Part shown: one piece after another, positions 1 to 9,172 of the stretch
Position numbering within the stretch: position 1 is the stretch's first letter
Layout: each line of letters opens with the position of its first letter
Source of the DNA: Parafrankia sp. EUN1f
GTDB taxonomy: Bacteria; Actinomycetota; Actinomycetes; Frankiales; Frankiaceae
Assembly: GCF_000177675.1 (NCBI RefSeq)
Contig: NZ_ADGX01000033.1
Span: 1-64,000 of the forward strand
DNA: 64,000 nt
Direction: 5' to 3'
Position numbers and translations under genes: made by a program
The notes under the pieces: model-generated
The model's database searches: none
Seen by the model: only the letters and a program-made list of their open reading frames with translations
Told to the model about the DNA's origin: nothing

Positions 1-36
1 CGCGGGGCGCGGGCGCGGGGCGCGGGGCGCGGGGGG
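1..36. repeat. GC-only simple repeat at the window edge
   Basis: The first 36 bases contain only G and C, in imperfect CGCGGGG-type units. The following bases to 185 are also extremely GC-rich, and the string GAGGCACGGCC occurs twice in them (around 80 and 123). No open frame or gene family is recognisable. It lies downstream of the binding lipoprotein gene that ends at 186 on the minus strand. Confidence 0.6.
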
Positions 37-144
37 ACGATAGGCGCCGGACGCGTGAGGCGAGAGACACGCGGCGCGCGAGGCACGGCCCTGGCGGATG
101 ACGTCCAGGCTCGGCCGCGCGGGGTGAGGCACGGCCCCGCGCAA

Positions 145-166
145 CCCTGGCGAGGTGACTCCAGGG
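145..166 (-). terminator. weak stem-loop after first binding lipoprotein gene
   Basis: CCCTGG (145-150) and CCAGGG (161-166) can pair across a 10-nt loop, 20 nt beyond the stop codon of the minus-strand gene ending at 186. There is no T tract. The short stem makes this only a possible terminator. Confidence 0.25.
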
Positions 167-185
167 CCGCGCGGGGGACCAGCGG

Positions 186-1397
186 TTACTGACCGCCCGT
201 GTCGCTGCCGCAGAGGCGCTCGTTGACCATCTCGAAATCCGTGCCCGTCGCGTTGATACGCACGAAGGCGTAGCAGCTCAAGGGAACGGAGGCGTTCGTC
301 GCGAAGTCGAGCGTCTCAATGAGACCGCCCGCGTTGTAGTCGTGCACCGCGCGCAACCCGGTCATGAAGCTCTGCCTGGTCGGGCAGGTGCCGGCCTGTT
401 CGAGCCCCTTGACGAACATGTCCGCGTAGATGTAGCCGAGCATGGCGAACTGCTGGGCCGGCTGGGTCTCCGGAGAGTACTTGGCCATTGCGGCCCGGTA
501 GCTCTCGATGGCCGGGTCGGACGACTCGAACGGGCGGAAATGCACGTCGAACGAGACGCCCGCCAGATCCCGCCCCACCGTCGGCAGCTGGCTCTGGTCA
601 TATCCGACGAGCGAGACTGTCGACTTCAGGTTCATCCTCATGTTCCGCGCCGCGACGACGAGCTCGGCCAGGTCGGTCGGCACGGTGAAGCCGATGATCG
701 TGTCGGCGTCGGCGGCGATCAGCTTCGAGATCGTCTGGTTCGGGCTGTCGACCCCGTGCACGTACGGAACCGTCTCGGTCGTCCTGAGCCCGAACCGTTC
801 GAAGGCGTCTCGGTATTCCTGGGCGGTCTGCAGCGCGGAGTCCACCGAACCGGTCATCACGAAGCCGACCTTGCTGCCACCTGCCTGCTGGATGTAGCGG
901 GCGATGGCCGTCGGGTCGACGACGTACCCGTAGGAGAAGAAGTTCTGGTAGCGCGCCCATGTCGACAGCGACGCGAAGCCCACCACCGGAACACCGGTGT
1001 CCTTCAGGCTTTCCAGCGCGTCACCGAACACCGTGGTCACCGGGAGAAGACCGAAAACCCCGTCCTTGACCAGGTCCTGCGCCACCTGATTGCTCTCCAG
1101 CTGCGAGCTGGTGTCGTCGCGCCATTCATAGGTGATTCGGCGCCCATTCACGCCCCCGGCCGCATTCGCCACACCAAGCCGCGCGTTCACGCCGGCACGG
1201 GCCGACGAAAAGGCATCGCTGCCGGGGCCCGAATCAGAAAGAACCATGCCGAGTCTGACCTGGTCCACGGTCACGCCAGGCCCGGTACACGCCGCCACAC
1301 CATCGTTGCCGGATCCGGAGCCGCAACTTACCGCACCCGCCAGAAGTGTGACTGCCACCACAGCCCCCGACAGCCCTGACAGTCTTCTTAAGGTCAT
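186..1397 (-). CDS. ABC transporter substrate-binding lipoprotein, Leu/Ile/Val-type (orphan)
   Basis: Predicted extracytoplasmic lipoprotein of 403 residues of the periplasmic binding-protein type I (LivJ-like) family, which binds amino acids or small organic acids for import or sensing. The N-terminus is a signal peptide ending in a lipobox (AGAVSC). The mature part begins with the family block VRLGMVLSDSGP and contains AGGVNGRRI. The C-terminal module CPTRQSF...DYNAGGL...SCYAFVRIN...ERLCG is shared with the binding proteins at 6988 and 52932. The frame is open 70 codons further upstream, but ATG 1397 is chosen because a GGAGAA ribosome site precedes it and it puts the signal peptide at the start. 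No permease or ATPase gene is adjacent, so the partner transporter is elsewhere or the protein works in sensing. The ligand is unknown. Confidence 0.9.
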   Translation of the reverse strand: MTLRRLSGLSGAVVAVTLLAGAVSCGSGSGNDGVAACTGPGVTVDQVRLGMVLSDSGPGSDAFSSARAGVNARLGVANAAGGVNGRRITYEWRDDTSSQLESNQVAQDLVKDGVFGLLPVTTVFGDALESLKDTGVPVVGFASLSTWARYQNFFSYGYVVDPTAIARYIQQAGGSKVGFVMTGSVDSALQTAQEYRDAFERFGLRTTETVPYVHGVDSPNQTISKLIAADADTIIGFTVPTDLAELVVAARNMRMNLKSTVSLVGYDQSQLPTVGRDLAGVSFDVHFRPFESSDPAIESYRAAMAKYSPETQPAQQFAMLGYIYADMFVKGLEQAGTCPTRQSFMTGLRAVHDYNAGGLIETLDFATNASVPLSCYAFVRINATGTDFEMVNERLCGSDTGGQ

Positions 1398-2216
1398 TTG
1401 TTCTCCAACGCGAACCCGACATCGACAACGGAGCCCGGAAGCCGGCAGCCGCAGATGACCAAATGCCCGGTAGCGCCACACCGCAGGCCATCCACGCAGC
1501 CCATTAACCGGGAACATAGTTGCGCATGTTAACGAGCAAGGACAGTTGTCTTTGTGTGAGGTACGCAGCATCACAGGGAAATCCCAACAGAACCCACGGA
1601 GCCGCAATCAACGGTTACCGGAAATCTGGCCACGGACAGGCCGGCCGCTACCCGTGGTGCCCACCTGAACCGGGTTTGCCACAGAGCGGGCCTGCCGCCA
1701 CACGCACCAATCACCCTCCGAGCCCGATCGATTGCGACGAGAGCGCGCCGCAGTACCTACCGAACGGCTAGGAAGAAGCGGGGCTCGCCGCACTGCCCGG
1801 ATGCCCACCACTCCGCCCATCAGGCCTGGGCCGCCGGCCACCTCCGGGCCGCGCCGCGGTACGCCCGGGGCACTGCGCTATGGACAGTGCGCGCCGAGGC
1901 TGCGCTCGGGACGACAGCGACCCCGGCTCCACCGCACTCAGGCCACTCCCCAAGGACCTCGGGTCCGGCAAGGCCGGGGGCACCCCCTGTCACCGGCGAC
2001 ACCCGGACCCACCGTCCAACCACCCCGTGAGTGGAACCCGATATCACACACCGACGACCAATCCGTTGATTTCGGCACCGCTTCAGCCGCGGTTCCCGGA
2101 CGGAGTTTCGGTCAATGCACGGAGCCGGCACCCCCGCCTTGCCGGCCACCCGGATCAGCGGTCGGCCACCTCGACCATGATACGATGATTCATTATCAGC
2201 TCTCACAAGGATCCAG
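1398..2216. other. gene-poor interval between divergent genes
   Basis: This stretch of about 820 bases separates the minus-strand binding lipoprotein from the plus-strand tyrosyl-tRNA synthetase. Open frames exist on both strands but are rich in Pro/Arg/Gly without domain-like content or good ribosome sites, so I call none of them. It should contain both promoters. I saw no T-box specifier stem or antiterminator consensus before the synthetase. Confidence 0.6.
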
Positions 2217-3443
2217 ATGTCTGTCATCAATGACCGGGCGCACGTCGACCGCCTCCTCAGCGAGTTCGCGCGCACGACCGACGAGATACTGACGCTCGAA
2301 GAGCTGCGCACGCGGCTGCTGAGTGGCCGGCAGCTGATTATGAAATACGGTGTCGACCTGACCGCGCCGCATCTTCACATCGGCCACGCGGTGAATCTGT
2401 GGATGTACCGGGCGCTGCAGGATCTCGGGCACAGGGTCGTACTTCTGCTCGGTGACTTCACGACGCAGATCGGCGATCCCACCGGTAAGAGCAAAACGCG
2501 CCCGGTACTCGCCCGCGAGGAGATCGAGGCGAACGCGAAGCAGATTCAGGAGCAGGCCACCCGGGTACTGCGGACCGATCCCGAACTACTCGAGATCCGG
2601 CCGAACTCCGAGTGGCTGAACGCGATGACACCGTCGGAGCTGCTCACCGTGATGTCCCGAGTCACCGTGGACCGGCTGCTTTCGCGGGATATGTTCCGTA
2701 AGCGGATGAGCGAGGGCCAGTCGATCGCCGCCCACGAGCTGGTCTACCCGATCATCCAGGGCTGGGACTCGGTGTGCCTGCGCGCGGACCTCACCATCAT
2801 CGGCAGTGACCAGCTTTTCAACGAGATGATGGGCCGGTCGCTCCAGGAGAAGGAGGGGCAGGCCCCGCAGGTCGTCATCACCACGAAGATAACCCCGGGT
2901 ATCGACGGCGGCGAGAAGCAGAGCAAGAGCCTCGGCAACTACGTCGCCATCAATCACAGCCCGCGTGAGAAGTTCGGTCGTCTCATGCGGGTTCCCGACC
3001 AGTACGTCGGCCAGTACCTCACGGTCTACAGCGATTTGCCGGAGGACGCGATCCGTGCCGTGCTGAGCAAGCAGGAGACCGCGCCGATCGAGGCGAAGTA
3101 CGACATGGCCACCGCGATCGTGACCCGTTGGGACGGCGAGGCCGCGGCCGCCGCCGAGCGGGACTGGTTCATCACGACCTTCAGCCGCCGTCAGGTGCCC
3201 GCCGACGCCGAGCACGTCGTGCTCGACACGGCATCGATGAAGGTCCTCGATCTCATGCGCACCCTGCTCGGAGCGGGGCCGTCCAACGGTGACCTGCGGC
3301 GGCTCATCCAGCAGGGCGGTGTCACCGTGGGCGACGACCGGATTGACGACACCGACGCCGTCGTCACCGTGGGCTCCGAGCCGGTGCCGGTGAAGCTCGG
3401 CAAGCGCCGCTGGTTCCAGGTCTCACGCAACCCTGCGGACTGA
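2217..3443 (+). CDS. tyrosyl-tRNA synthetase, KMSKS (TyrZ-like) type
   Basis: Class I aminoacyl-tRNA synthetase of 408 residues that charges tRNA-Tyr with tyrosine in the cytoplasm. HIGH lies at residues 54-57 (PHLHIGH), the ATP/tyrosine-site block at about 177-200 (YPIIQGWDSV...GSDQ), and a KMSKS-loop variant KQSKS at 234-238. The last roughly 60 residues resemble an S4 tRNA-binding domain (RRLIQQGGVTVGDDRI). The housekeeping actinobacterial enzyme normally carries KFGKT in this loop, so this looks like the second, TyrZ-like type. An AAGGA ribosome site is 5 nt before ATG 2217. The gene stands alone, not next to the arg genes or an rRNA operon. It may be an accessory or resistance paralogue, which is inference. 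Confidence 0.92.
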   Translation: MSVINDRAHVDRLLSEFARTTDEILTLEELRTRLLSGRQLIMKYGVDLTAPHLHIGHAVNLWMYRALQDLGHRVVLLLGDFTTQIGDPTGKSKTRPVLAREEIEANAKQIQEQATRVLRTDPELLEIRPNSEWLNAMTPSELLTVMSRVTVDRLLSRDMFRKRMSEGQSIAAHELVYPIIQGWDSVCLRADLTIIGSDQLFNEMMGRSLQEKEGQAPQVVITTKITPGIDGGEKQSKSLGNYVAINHSPREKFGRLMRVPDQYVGQYLTVYSDLPEDAIRAVLSKQETAPIEAKYDMATAIVTRWDGEAAAAAERDWFITTFSRRQVPADAEHVVLDTASMKVLDLMRTLLGAGPSNGDLRRLIQQGGVTVGDDRIDDTDAVVTVGSEPVPVKLGKRRWFQVSRNPAD

Positions 3444-3575
3444 GCGGCGCCCGGTCCGCCCGCACCCGCGTCGGCCGGCGGCCGCCTGCACCAGTCGGCG
3501 CCGGAGCCCACAGCACCGATGACTCCGGCGCAGGCGGCTCCGGCGCAGGTTCCGACCGTTGTTCGGCTGTTCCGC

Positions 3576-4520
3576 TCAGCCGGCCAAGGGTGGAAGCCGG
3601 TCGAGAAAGCCACCGAGCCTGCCCGCGAAGACGTCGTTGTCGTCCCCGGCGACCATGTGGCCCGCGCCGGTGACGTCGACGTATTCGGCGTGCGGGATGA
3701 GCTGCAGCAGTTCCGCCGCGCCCTCCTCGCTGACGATGTCCGACTGACGGCCCCGAACCAGCAGGGCGGGCACCCGGATCGCCCGGGCAGCGTCGTAAAG
3801 CATTTCGGGCTGGGCGGATGGCGCCGACACGACCGCTTCGGAGGGGTGCGCCGCCCGCTTGGCGGCCAGCTCACTGAAACCGCGTTCCGCCTCGTCACGA
3901 ATGGTCATGAAGGCGGGATCCCAGTGCCAGAACCAGCGCCCGTCCCGGTGTCGCAGGTTCTTCTTCAGGCCTTCGAGGTTCTTGGGCCGTTTGCGGTGCG
4001 GGTTGTAGGCGCTGATGGCGTCGGACGCCTCCTCCAGCGACGCGAAGCCGTCCGGCGCCGAGGACATGAAGGCGAAGATCTTGTCCGTGCCGGCGGGTTC
4101 GATCCGCGGTGTGATGTCGACCAGCACCAGCGCACGGCCGAGCCCCGGGTCCTCGCTCTGGGCGACGAGCGCCGCCATGCCCCCCATCGACGCACCGACG
4201 AGGACCGGTGGTTCATCGAGCTGGCGTGCGACCGCCCCGACGTCGGCGACCAGGGACCGATGGCTGTAGTCGCCGTCCGGCGCCCACTCGCTGTCGCCGT
4301 GCCCACGCGCGTCGACGGAGATCGCCGCCCATCCGAGGCCGGCGAGCCGCTCCCCCGTCCGCTGCCAGGAGTGTCTGGTCTGCCCGCCACCGTGCAGCAG
4401 GAGGACGAAGCCCCTGCGCCCGCCGCCGGGCGGATCCCACCGGTCGCCCGCCAGGCGTACCCCGGCGCCGTCGAAGGACACCTGCTCACGCAGAATCATC
4501 GGTCGCTTCGTCCCCTTCAT
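3576..4520 (-). CDS. alpha/beta hydrolase
   Basis: Predicted cytoplasmic alpha/beta-hydrolase-fold enzyme of 314 residues. The oxyanion-hole strand is LLLHGGGQTRHSW, the nucleophile elbow GASMGG, the likely acid lies in RGRQSDIV and the histidine in GAGHMV near the C-terminus, so the triad is complete. The substrate cannot be told; relatives include esterases, lactonases and C-C bond hydrolases. ATG 4520 is the longest start; ATG 4499 (MILREQVSFDG) has an AAGGGGA site 11 nt upstream and is equally possible. It is convergent with the synthetase gene and followed, in its own direction, by intergenic DNA. Confidence 0.85.
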   Translation of the reverse strand: MKGTKRPMILREQVSFDGAGVRLAGDRWDPPGGGRRGFVLLLHGGGQTRHSWQRTGERLAGLGWAAISVDARGHGDSEWAPDGDYSHRSLVADVGAVARQLDEPPVLVGASMGGMAALVAQSEDPGLGRALVLVDITPRIEPAGTDKIFAFMSSAPDGFASLEEASDAISAYNPHRKRPKNLEGLKKNLRHRDGRWFWHWDPAFMTIRDEAERGFSELAAKRAAHPSEAVVSAPSAQPEMLYDAARAIRVPALLVRGRQSDIVSEEGAAELLQLIPHAEYVDVTGAGHMVAGDDNDVFAGRLGGFLDRLPPLAG

Positions 4521-4691
4521 CCCGCCAGGCCTTGTCGCAACCGCGGGCGTTCCGTCCGCCGGCCCCTCCTGTCACTGGCCTGTCCAGCAAACCACGCCAC
4601 TGTTCTGCGCGGCCCGCGACCGCGGGCACGGAGGGCGGTCTGTGTGACAGCCCACTGGAGATCGGCTTCGGCGCTACGGTCGGGGCTGCCG

Positions 4692-5732
4692 TCAGGAGAT
4701 CCAGCCACGCACCTGTTCGATGGCGGCCACCCGGGAACGATGGTCGGGCGCGAGCGGGGTCACGTTCAGGGTTGTCGCCCCCGCCTGCGCATAGGCGGCC
4801 AGCCGCTCCTGGATGTAGCCGGCCGGCCCGATGAGAGCGGTCGCCCGCAGCAGCTCGATCGGAACCGCCGCCTCGGCTTCCTTCTTCTTCCCGGCCAGGT
4901 ACAGATCCTGGATGAGCTCGGCCTCCCGGACGTAGCCGTACCGCCGGGCGAGGTCGTTGTAGAAGTTACGGCCCTTCGCGCCCATCCCGCCGACGTAGAG
5001 CGCCACCGACGGACGCATCAGGTCGAGCAGATCGTCGAGGCCCTCCCCGATCGCCAACGGCGCCGCGACGACGACGTCCAGCGGGCCGAGCTCCGGGTCA
5101 CGTCGGGCCGTGCCGTCGGCCAGCGCCTCGCCCCATACCTCGCCGGCCTTCTCCGGGTGGAAGAAGAAGGGCTCCCAGCCCTCGGCGATCTCCGCGGCCA
5201 TCGCCACGTTCTTCGGGCCGATCGCGGCCAGGAGCACCGGAATCCGCTCCCGTACCGGGCGGTTGATGATCTTCAGCGGCTTCCCCAGGCCGGTGCCGCG
5301 CTCCGGCGGCAGCGGCAGGGTGTAGTAACGACCGCTGTACTCGACCTTCTCCCGCCGCCACACCGCCCGGCAGATCTCGACAACCTCCCGGGTCCGGCCG
5401 AGTGGCGCATCGTAGGGCACACCGTGAAAGCCCTCGATGACCTGGGGACCGGATGCCCCGATGCCCAGTGTGAACCGGCCGCCGGAGACGAAGTCGAGCC
5501 CGGCCGCGGTCATCGCCGTCAGCGTGGGCGTCCGGGTGTAGATCGGCAGGATCCCCGAGGCGATCTCGACGCGTTCGGTGCGGGCGGCCAGGAAACCGAG
5601 CTGGCTCACCGCGTCGAACGAATAGGCCTCCGGGACGAAGACGATCCCAAGACCCGCCCGTTCGAAGTCGCCGAGCTCGGCGACCGTCTCGGTGAAACCT
5701 CCGCTGTAGTTCAGCGGCATCCCGATCCGCAT
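4692..5732 (-). CDS. LLM-class (F420-dependent type) oxidoreductase
   Basis: Luciferase-like monooxygenase superfamily TIM-barrel protein of 346 residues. It begins MRIGMPLNYSGGF and carries the typical blocks GLGIVFVPEAYSFDAVSQLG, ASGILPIYTRTPTLTAMTAAGLD and FTLGIGASGPQVIEGFHGV. Actinobacterial members of this subgroup mostly use reduced F420 rather than FMN, which I infer here from the subgroup. A GGAGG ribosome site precedes ATG 5732. The gene lies 171 nt upstream (in its direction) of the alpha/beta hydrolase and could be transcribed with it. Substrate unknown. Confidence 0.88.
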   Translation of the reverse strand: MRIGMPLNYSGGFTETVAELGDFERAGLGIVFVPEAYSFDAVSQLGFLAARTERVEIASGILPIYTRTPTLTAMTAAGLDFVSGGRFTLGIGASGPQVIEGFHGVPYDAPLGRTREVVEICRAVWRREKVEYSGRYYTLPLPPERGTGLGKPLKIINRPVRERIPVLLAAIGPKNVAMAAEIAEGWEPFFFHPEKAGEVWGEALADGTARRDPELGPLDVVVAAPLAIGEGLDDLLDLMRPSVALYVGGMGAKGRNFYNDLARRYGYVREAELIQDLYLAGKKKEAEAAVPIELLRATALIGPAGYIQERLAAYAQAGATTLNVTPLAPDHRSRVAAIEQVRGWIS

Positions 5733-6107
5733 GGGAACTCGCCTCCTGCTCCGTACCCGGTGGGTCAGTCCAGCGTCCCGGCGACGGCCACGCGGCCGCC
5801 CGTTGCGTCGTCAAGCGGTCGGCCGCGTCGCGTCATGTCGCGATCGGAAGGCTACCGGCAGCATCCGTCAGCGGCCACTGGTCCACCACCGATGGCAACA
5901 ACACCTCGACGCCGCAGTCCGATCCGCCCCTGCCGGTCGGCCGGCAAGGGCGGATCGGGCACCTTGGGAGATGACCGGCTCGGAAGCTGGTCAGCGTGGG
6001 CTCCATCCGGGTGTCGAGCGGGACCGTCGGTGCGACAGCTCCCACACAGTCGACCACGACCAGCCATCTACCTGCGCCGCCCCAGGTCCCGCCAGACCCT
6101 GTAGGCC

Positions 6108-6130
6108 AGATCTGACGGAGCGTCAGATCT
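6108..6130. promoter_or_regulatory. perfect 10-3-10 palindrome (operator-like)
   Basis: AGATCTGACG (6108-6117) and CGTCAGATCT (6121-6130) are exact inverted repeats around the 3-nt spacer GAG. This geometry suits a homodimeric TetR- or MarR-type repressor. AGATCTGAC occurs again as a single copy at 6826-6834, about 155 nt before the binding lipoprotein start. No regulator gene is adjacent. Confidence 0.45.
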
Positions 6131-6132
6131 AG

Positions 6133-6190
6133 CCGTGGCGCGATGACTTCGCGGTCTCGTCGAACCCGACCAGCGAGATGGTCTGGACCA
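6133..6190 (-). pseudogene. possible fragment of a substrate-binding protein gene
   Basis: The minus-strand translation GLVQTISLVGFDETAKSS lines up with NLKSTVSLVGYDQSQL of the binding lipoprotein encoded at 186-1397, and the two DNA stretches also look alike. Neither the flanking translation nor the length supports a functional gene, and a stop follows at 6129. If real, it is a small remnant of a fourth family member; a chance match is quite possible. Confidence 0.25.
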
Positions 6191-6987
6191 GCCCGTTCCG
6201 CCGAGAATCCCCCAGTGCGCCGACTCTCAGACAGCAGCGGAATGCGAAGCCCACGCCACAAACAATCCGAGATCCGAACCGCGAGATTCGGGCACGGTTG
6301 GCGGGGGTTCCATCGTCCCACCTCGGATTTTGAATCATCCGACCACAGATTAGTTCCACCGAAAACTTCCCACCACCATTTTCCGATATTCGGCCACCTG
6401 CCGCGGGATCCCTTTTCCGGCCCTGGTCCACCGCCGCACACCGAGGCACCTGCCCGTGCCTGTTCAGGCATCCATGCGTGCCACCGTGGGGCCGTCGCGG
6501 CGCCCGGATCGTCTGCTCTGTAGTCGGCCTCAGCGGCGCGGCCCGCCACCACAACCGACGGCCTGTTTCCACTCGGCCTTGTCGATCACTCCTCGGTTCG
6601 TGCCACGACGGCCGTGGTCATCGCCCTCCCGGGCCGCAGGGCGAAAGCAGTGACGGGAATTCCGACGGACGATGGAGGCACAACACCCGCGCATCACTCC
6701 GATCAGCTGACCGTCCGTTAGGTAAGGTGTTCGCGGCGGTGGCAAGCCTGCCGGCAAGCAGACGGGCGACGAAACACACCTTGCTTGCAGCGGTTTCGAC
6801 ATGGAGGTCTTTCACCTCGCGGCGCAGATCTGACCCACACCGGCCCAGCGCGGCCACCTGAACGCAGAGATGTCCGGCTACCCAACGGTCACCACCACCG
6901 AGATCGTGCTGCTATAGTCCGCTACGCTGGCGGCCCGACAAGGACGACATCAAATTGGGTCAACATCCGCCTCGGGAGATGCGCATA

Positions 6988-8214
6988 GTGAGGATCAAGT
7001 ATTCGGCGGCGTGCTGTGCTGCGGCCTTGTTCAGCGCGACGACGTTATCGGCCTGCCTCGGAGGAACAACGGCGGCCGACAGAGCGGACTGCAACACGCC
7101 TGGCGTGACCGCCAATCAGGTGAACGCCGGCCTCATCTATCCGGACACCGGCATGGCGGCCGATGTCTTCACCGCGTTCCGGGCCGGGGTTGATGCGCGC
7201 TTCGGGGCCGCGAACGCTGCCGGCGGTGTCAATGGCCGCCATCTCGTCCTCACGCCGCGCAACGACGAGAGCACTGCGTCGCTGAATCTTGCGGTGAGCC
7301 AGGAGCTGATCGAGAAGGAGCGGGTCTTCGCCGTCCTCGAGGGCAGCGTGGTGACCGGCGGTGGCGCCGAGTACCTGATGAAGGCCGGGGTTCCGGTCGT
7401 CGGCCTCGCGGTCGAGGACGTGTGGGCGAAGAACCGCAACATGTTCACCTTCGCCTATAACTTCTCCGGCACGGGCACGGTGAACACCTTCGGCAAGTTC
7501 GCCAAGAAGTACGGCGGAACGCGCGCGATCATCTATCACAATGCTCTCGACTCGTCGGTGTCCACACCGTTCGCGGACCAGTTCACGACCAGTTTCAACG
7601 CGGTCGGGATCCCCTCCTCCCTGGTGGCCGGTGACAACGATCCGTCGGCCAGCCAGATCGCGGAGGTCATCCGCCACATCAGGGCGGATGGTGCCGACAC
7701 CTTCGTCGGCAACCTCGACGCGCCCGGCACCGCGAAGATCATCTCTGCGGTACGCGATGCGGGACTGCAGCTCAACGTGATTCTCAGCGCCGCCCAGGCT
7801 CCCACCCCGGAGCTGCTCGCGCAGTACGGCACCAACCTTGCCGGCGTCACCACCTTCACGAGCTATCTCCCGCTGGAGGTGGAGTCGGCGGCGAACACCG
7901 CCTACCGCAATGCCATCTCCGCCTACGCGCCCTCCCTCCAGAACGCCAACGAGACCCTGGCCCTGGTGGGCTACCTCGTCGGGGACATCTATGTCCGCGG
8001 TCTGGAGGAAGCCGGCGACTGCCCGACCCGTCAGGGCTTCATCGACGGCCTGCGCGCGGTGAAGGACTACAACGCCGGCGGCCTGACCAACAAGATCGAC
8101 TTTGATGCGGACTTCGGGAAGGTCGAGCAGTGTTACTCGTTCAGCCGGGTGAACGCGGCCGGCACCGGCATGGAAGTCGTGGAGACTGACTTCTGCGGGG
8201 ACCGACTGGACTGA
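6988..8214 (+). CDS. ABC transporter substrate-binding lipoprotein, Leu/Ile/Val-type (orphan)
   Basis: Lipoprotein of 408 residues, paralogue of the products at 186 and 52932. The signal peptide ends in the lipobox LSAC. It continues with CNTPGVTANQVNAGLIYPDTG and AGGVNGR and ends with the shared module CPTRQGF...DYNAGGLTNKIDFD...QCYSFSRVN...DFCGD. GTG 6988 is preferred because GGGAG (6974-6978) lies 9 nt upstream; ATG 6979 is in frame but sits directly against that site. No other transporter gene is adjacent. The cysteines near both ends of the mature protein suggest disulfides conserved across the three copies. Confidence 0.9.
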   Translation: MRIKYSAACCAAALFSATTLSACLGGTTAADRADCNTPGVTANQVNAGLIYPDTGMAADVFTAFRAGVDARFGAANAAGGVNGRHLVLTPRNDESTASLNLAVSQELIEKERVFAVLEGSVVTGGGAEYLMKAGVPVVGLAVEDVWAKNRNMFTFAYNFSGTGTVNTFGKFAKKYGGTRAIIYHNALDSSVSTPFADQFTTSFNAVGIPSSLVAGDNDPSASQIAEVIRHIRADGADTFVGNLDAPGTAKIISAVRDAGLQLNVILSAAQAPTPELLAQYGTNLAGVTTFTSYLPLEVESAANTAYRNAISAYAPSLQNANETLALVGYLVGDIYVRGLEEAGDCPTRQGFIDGLRAVKDYNAGGLTNKIDFDADFGKVEQCYSFSRVNAAGTGMEVVETDFCGDRLD

Positions 8215-8382
8215 GACGGGTCCCCTGCGGCGCGCGGCGGTGGAGGGCACCGGCTCTCCGACACCCGCCGCCGGCCGGCGGCCCATCTCGTCCGGGGATG
8301 TCCTCTTGGCGCGTCACGTGCGCTGTGGGTGCCGTACCCGCTAAAGTCCGCCGGTGCCGATCAATGGGAATGATGCGACGTG

Positions 8383-9105
8383 ATGGGGCAGACGCACGTG
8401 TTGAGCGGCGGAGTGGCCTGGTTGGCGGCCGCTCCGCTGCTCTCGCGGGAGGAGCTGCTGGGTTCGCACGCGCTGTCGCTGTCCTCCAGCCAGCTGATCG
8501 CCGGTGCGGTCGTGGCCGCCGGCGCGGGCCTGCTGCCCGACATCGACCACCCGTCGGGCCGGATCGCCAACACGCTGGGGCCGCTGACGAAGACGTTGTG
8601 CCGGTGGGTGAGCCGCCTGTCCGGCGGCCATCGGCACGCCACCCATTCGCTGCTGTTCGCGGTCGCCATGGGAATCCTCATGGGGTTGCTGGCTGAGCAT
8701 CTCCGGTACGGCTGGTGGGCCGCACTGTTCGTGCTGGTCGGTTTCGGGCTGCGTGGGCTCGGCCTGGACTTCAAGGGGCACGATGTCTGGTCCGGGCTGA
8801 AGGACTGCCTGACGGCCGGGATCGCCGTATACCTGATGCGCGACCTCGACATGGGTTTCGCCGGTTACGCCGTCACGATCGGTGCCCTGGCCCATCTGCT
8901 CGGAGACTGCCTCACCCCACGCGGATGCCCATTGCTGTGGCCGGTGAACTGGCGGATGGAGACAGTCCTGGTACCCCGGACGAACGGCACGGTGGAGCGG
9001 AAGGTCGTCGTCCCGGTCCTGTTCTGCGCCGCAGTCATCCTGACGACCGGCACTATGGTGGGCGACGACCCGTTCCTCTGGTTCGGCCGCATCCCGACGG
9101 GCTGA
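8383..9105 (+). CDS. YdjM-like membrane-bound metal-dependent hydrolase (DUF457 type)
   Basis: Integral membrane protein of 240 residues. The family's histidine/aspartate motifs appear in order: GQTHVLSGG at the N-terminus, LLPDIDHPSGR near residue 60, HRHATHS near 88, and HLLGDCLTPRGCPLLWP near 178. Several hydrophobic helices separate them. Family members are annotated as putative metal-dependent hydrolases; E. coli YdjM is under LexA control, but no LexA box was recognised here. The frame can also start at GTG 8380; GGGA at 8366-8369 serves either start. It stands alone between the lipoprotein and nitroreductase genes. Confidence 0.85.
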   Translation: MGQTHVLSGGVAWLAAAPLLSREELLGSHALSLSSSQLIAGAVVAAGAGLLPDIDHPSGRIANTLGPLTKTLCRWVSRLSGGHRHATHSLLFAVAMGILMGLLAEHLRYGWWAALFVLVGFGLRGLGLDFKGHDVWSGLKDCLTAGIAVYLMRDLDMGFAGYAVTIGALAHLLGDCLTPRGCPLLWPVNWRMETVLVPRTNGTVERKVVVPVLFCAAVILTTGTMVGDDPFLWFGRIPTG

Positions 9106-9172
9106 GCTAACGTGCCGGTGTCCCCTTTCCCGAGGACCGCGCCTGTAGGGTGCGGCGTGCAAGGAGCGTCCG

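Larger units (their letters stand above)
5733..6987. other. long gene-poor interval with a palindrome and a possible gene remnant
   Basis: About 1.25 kb lies between the divergent LLM gene and second binding lipoprotein. Open frames here have no domain-like composition. Two things stand out: a perfect 10-3-10 palindrome at 6108-6130, and a short minus-strand stretch at 6133-6190 whose translation (TISLVGFDETA) resembles the TVSLVGYDQSQ segment of the binding lipoprotein at 186. It is otherwise unexplained and may be decayed coding DNA plus promoters. Confidence 0.55.

Noticed and set aside
1398-1480. Possible fourth copy of the leader element before the first binding lipoprotein
   Set aside because: Some words such as CATCTGCGG and GGAGAAC are similar, but the order and the pairing arms are not preserved.
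1842-2216. T-box leader before the tyrosyl-tRNA synthetase
   Set aside because: No T-box consensus, specifier stem or terminator/antiterminator pair could be seen, and actinobacterial T-boxes mainly serve ileS.
1732-2292. Plus-strand open frame overlapping the tyrosyl-tRNA synthetase start
   Set aside because: It is Pro/Arg/Gly-rich, lacks a ribosome site and overlaps a certain gene in another frame.
4100-4120. tRNA T-arm-like GGTTCGATCC string
   Set aside because: It lies inside the alpha/beta hydrolase coding sequence and no cloverleaf can be built around it. No tRNA gene was found in the window.
3519-6104. Plus-strand open frame of 861 codons
   Set aside because: It lies antisense to the alpha/beta hydrolase and LLM genes, which have clear motifs, and shows no family features of its own.
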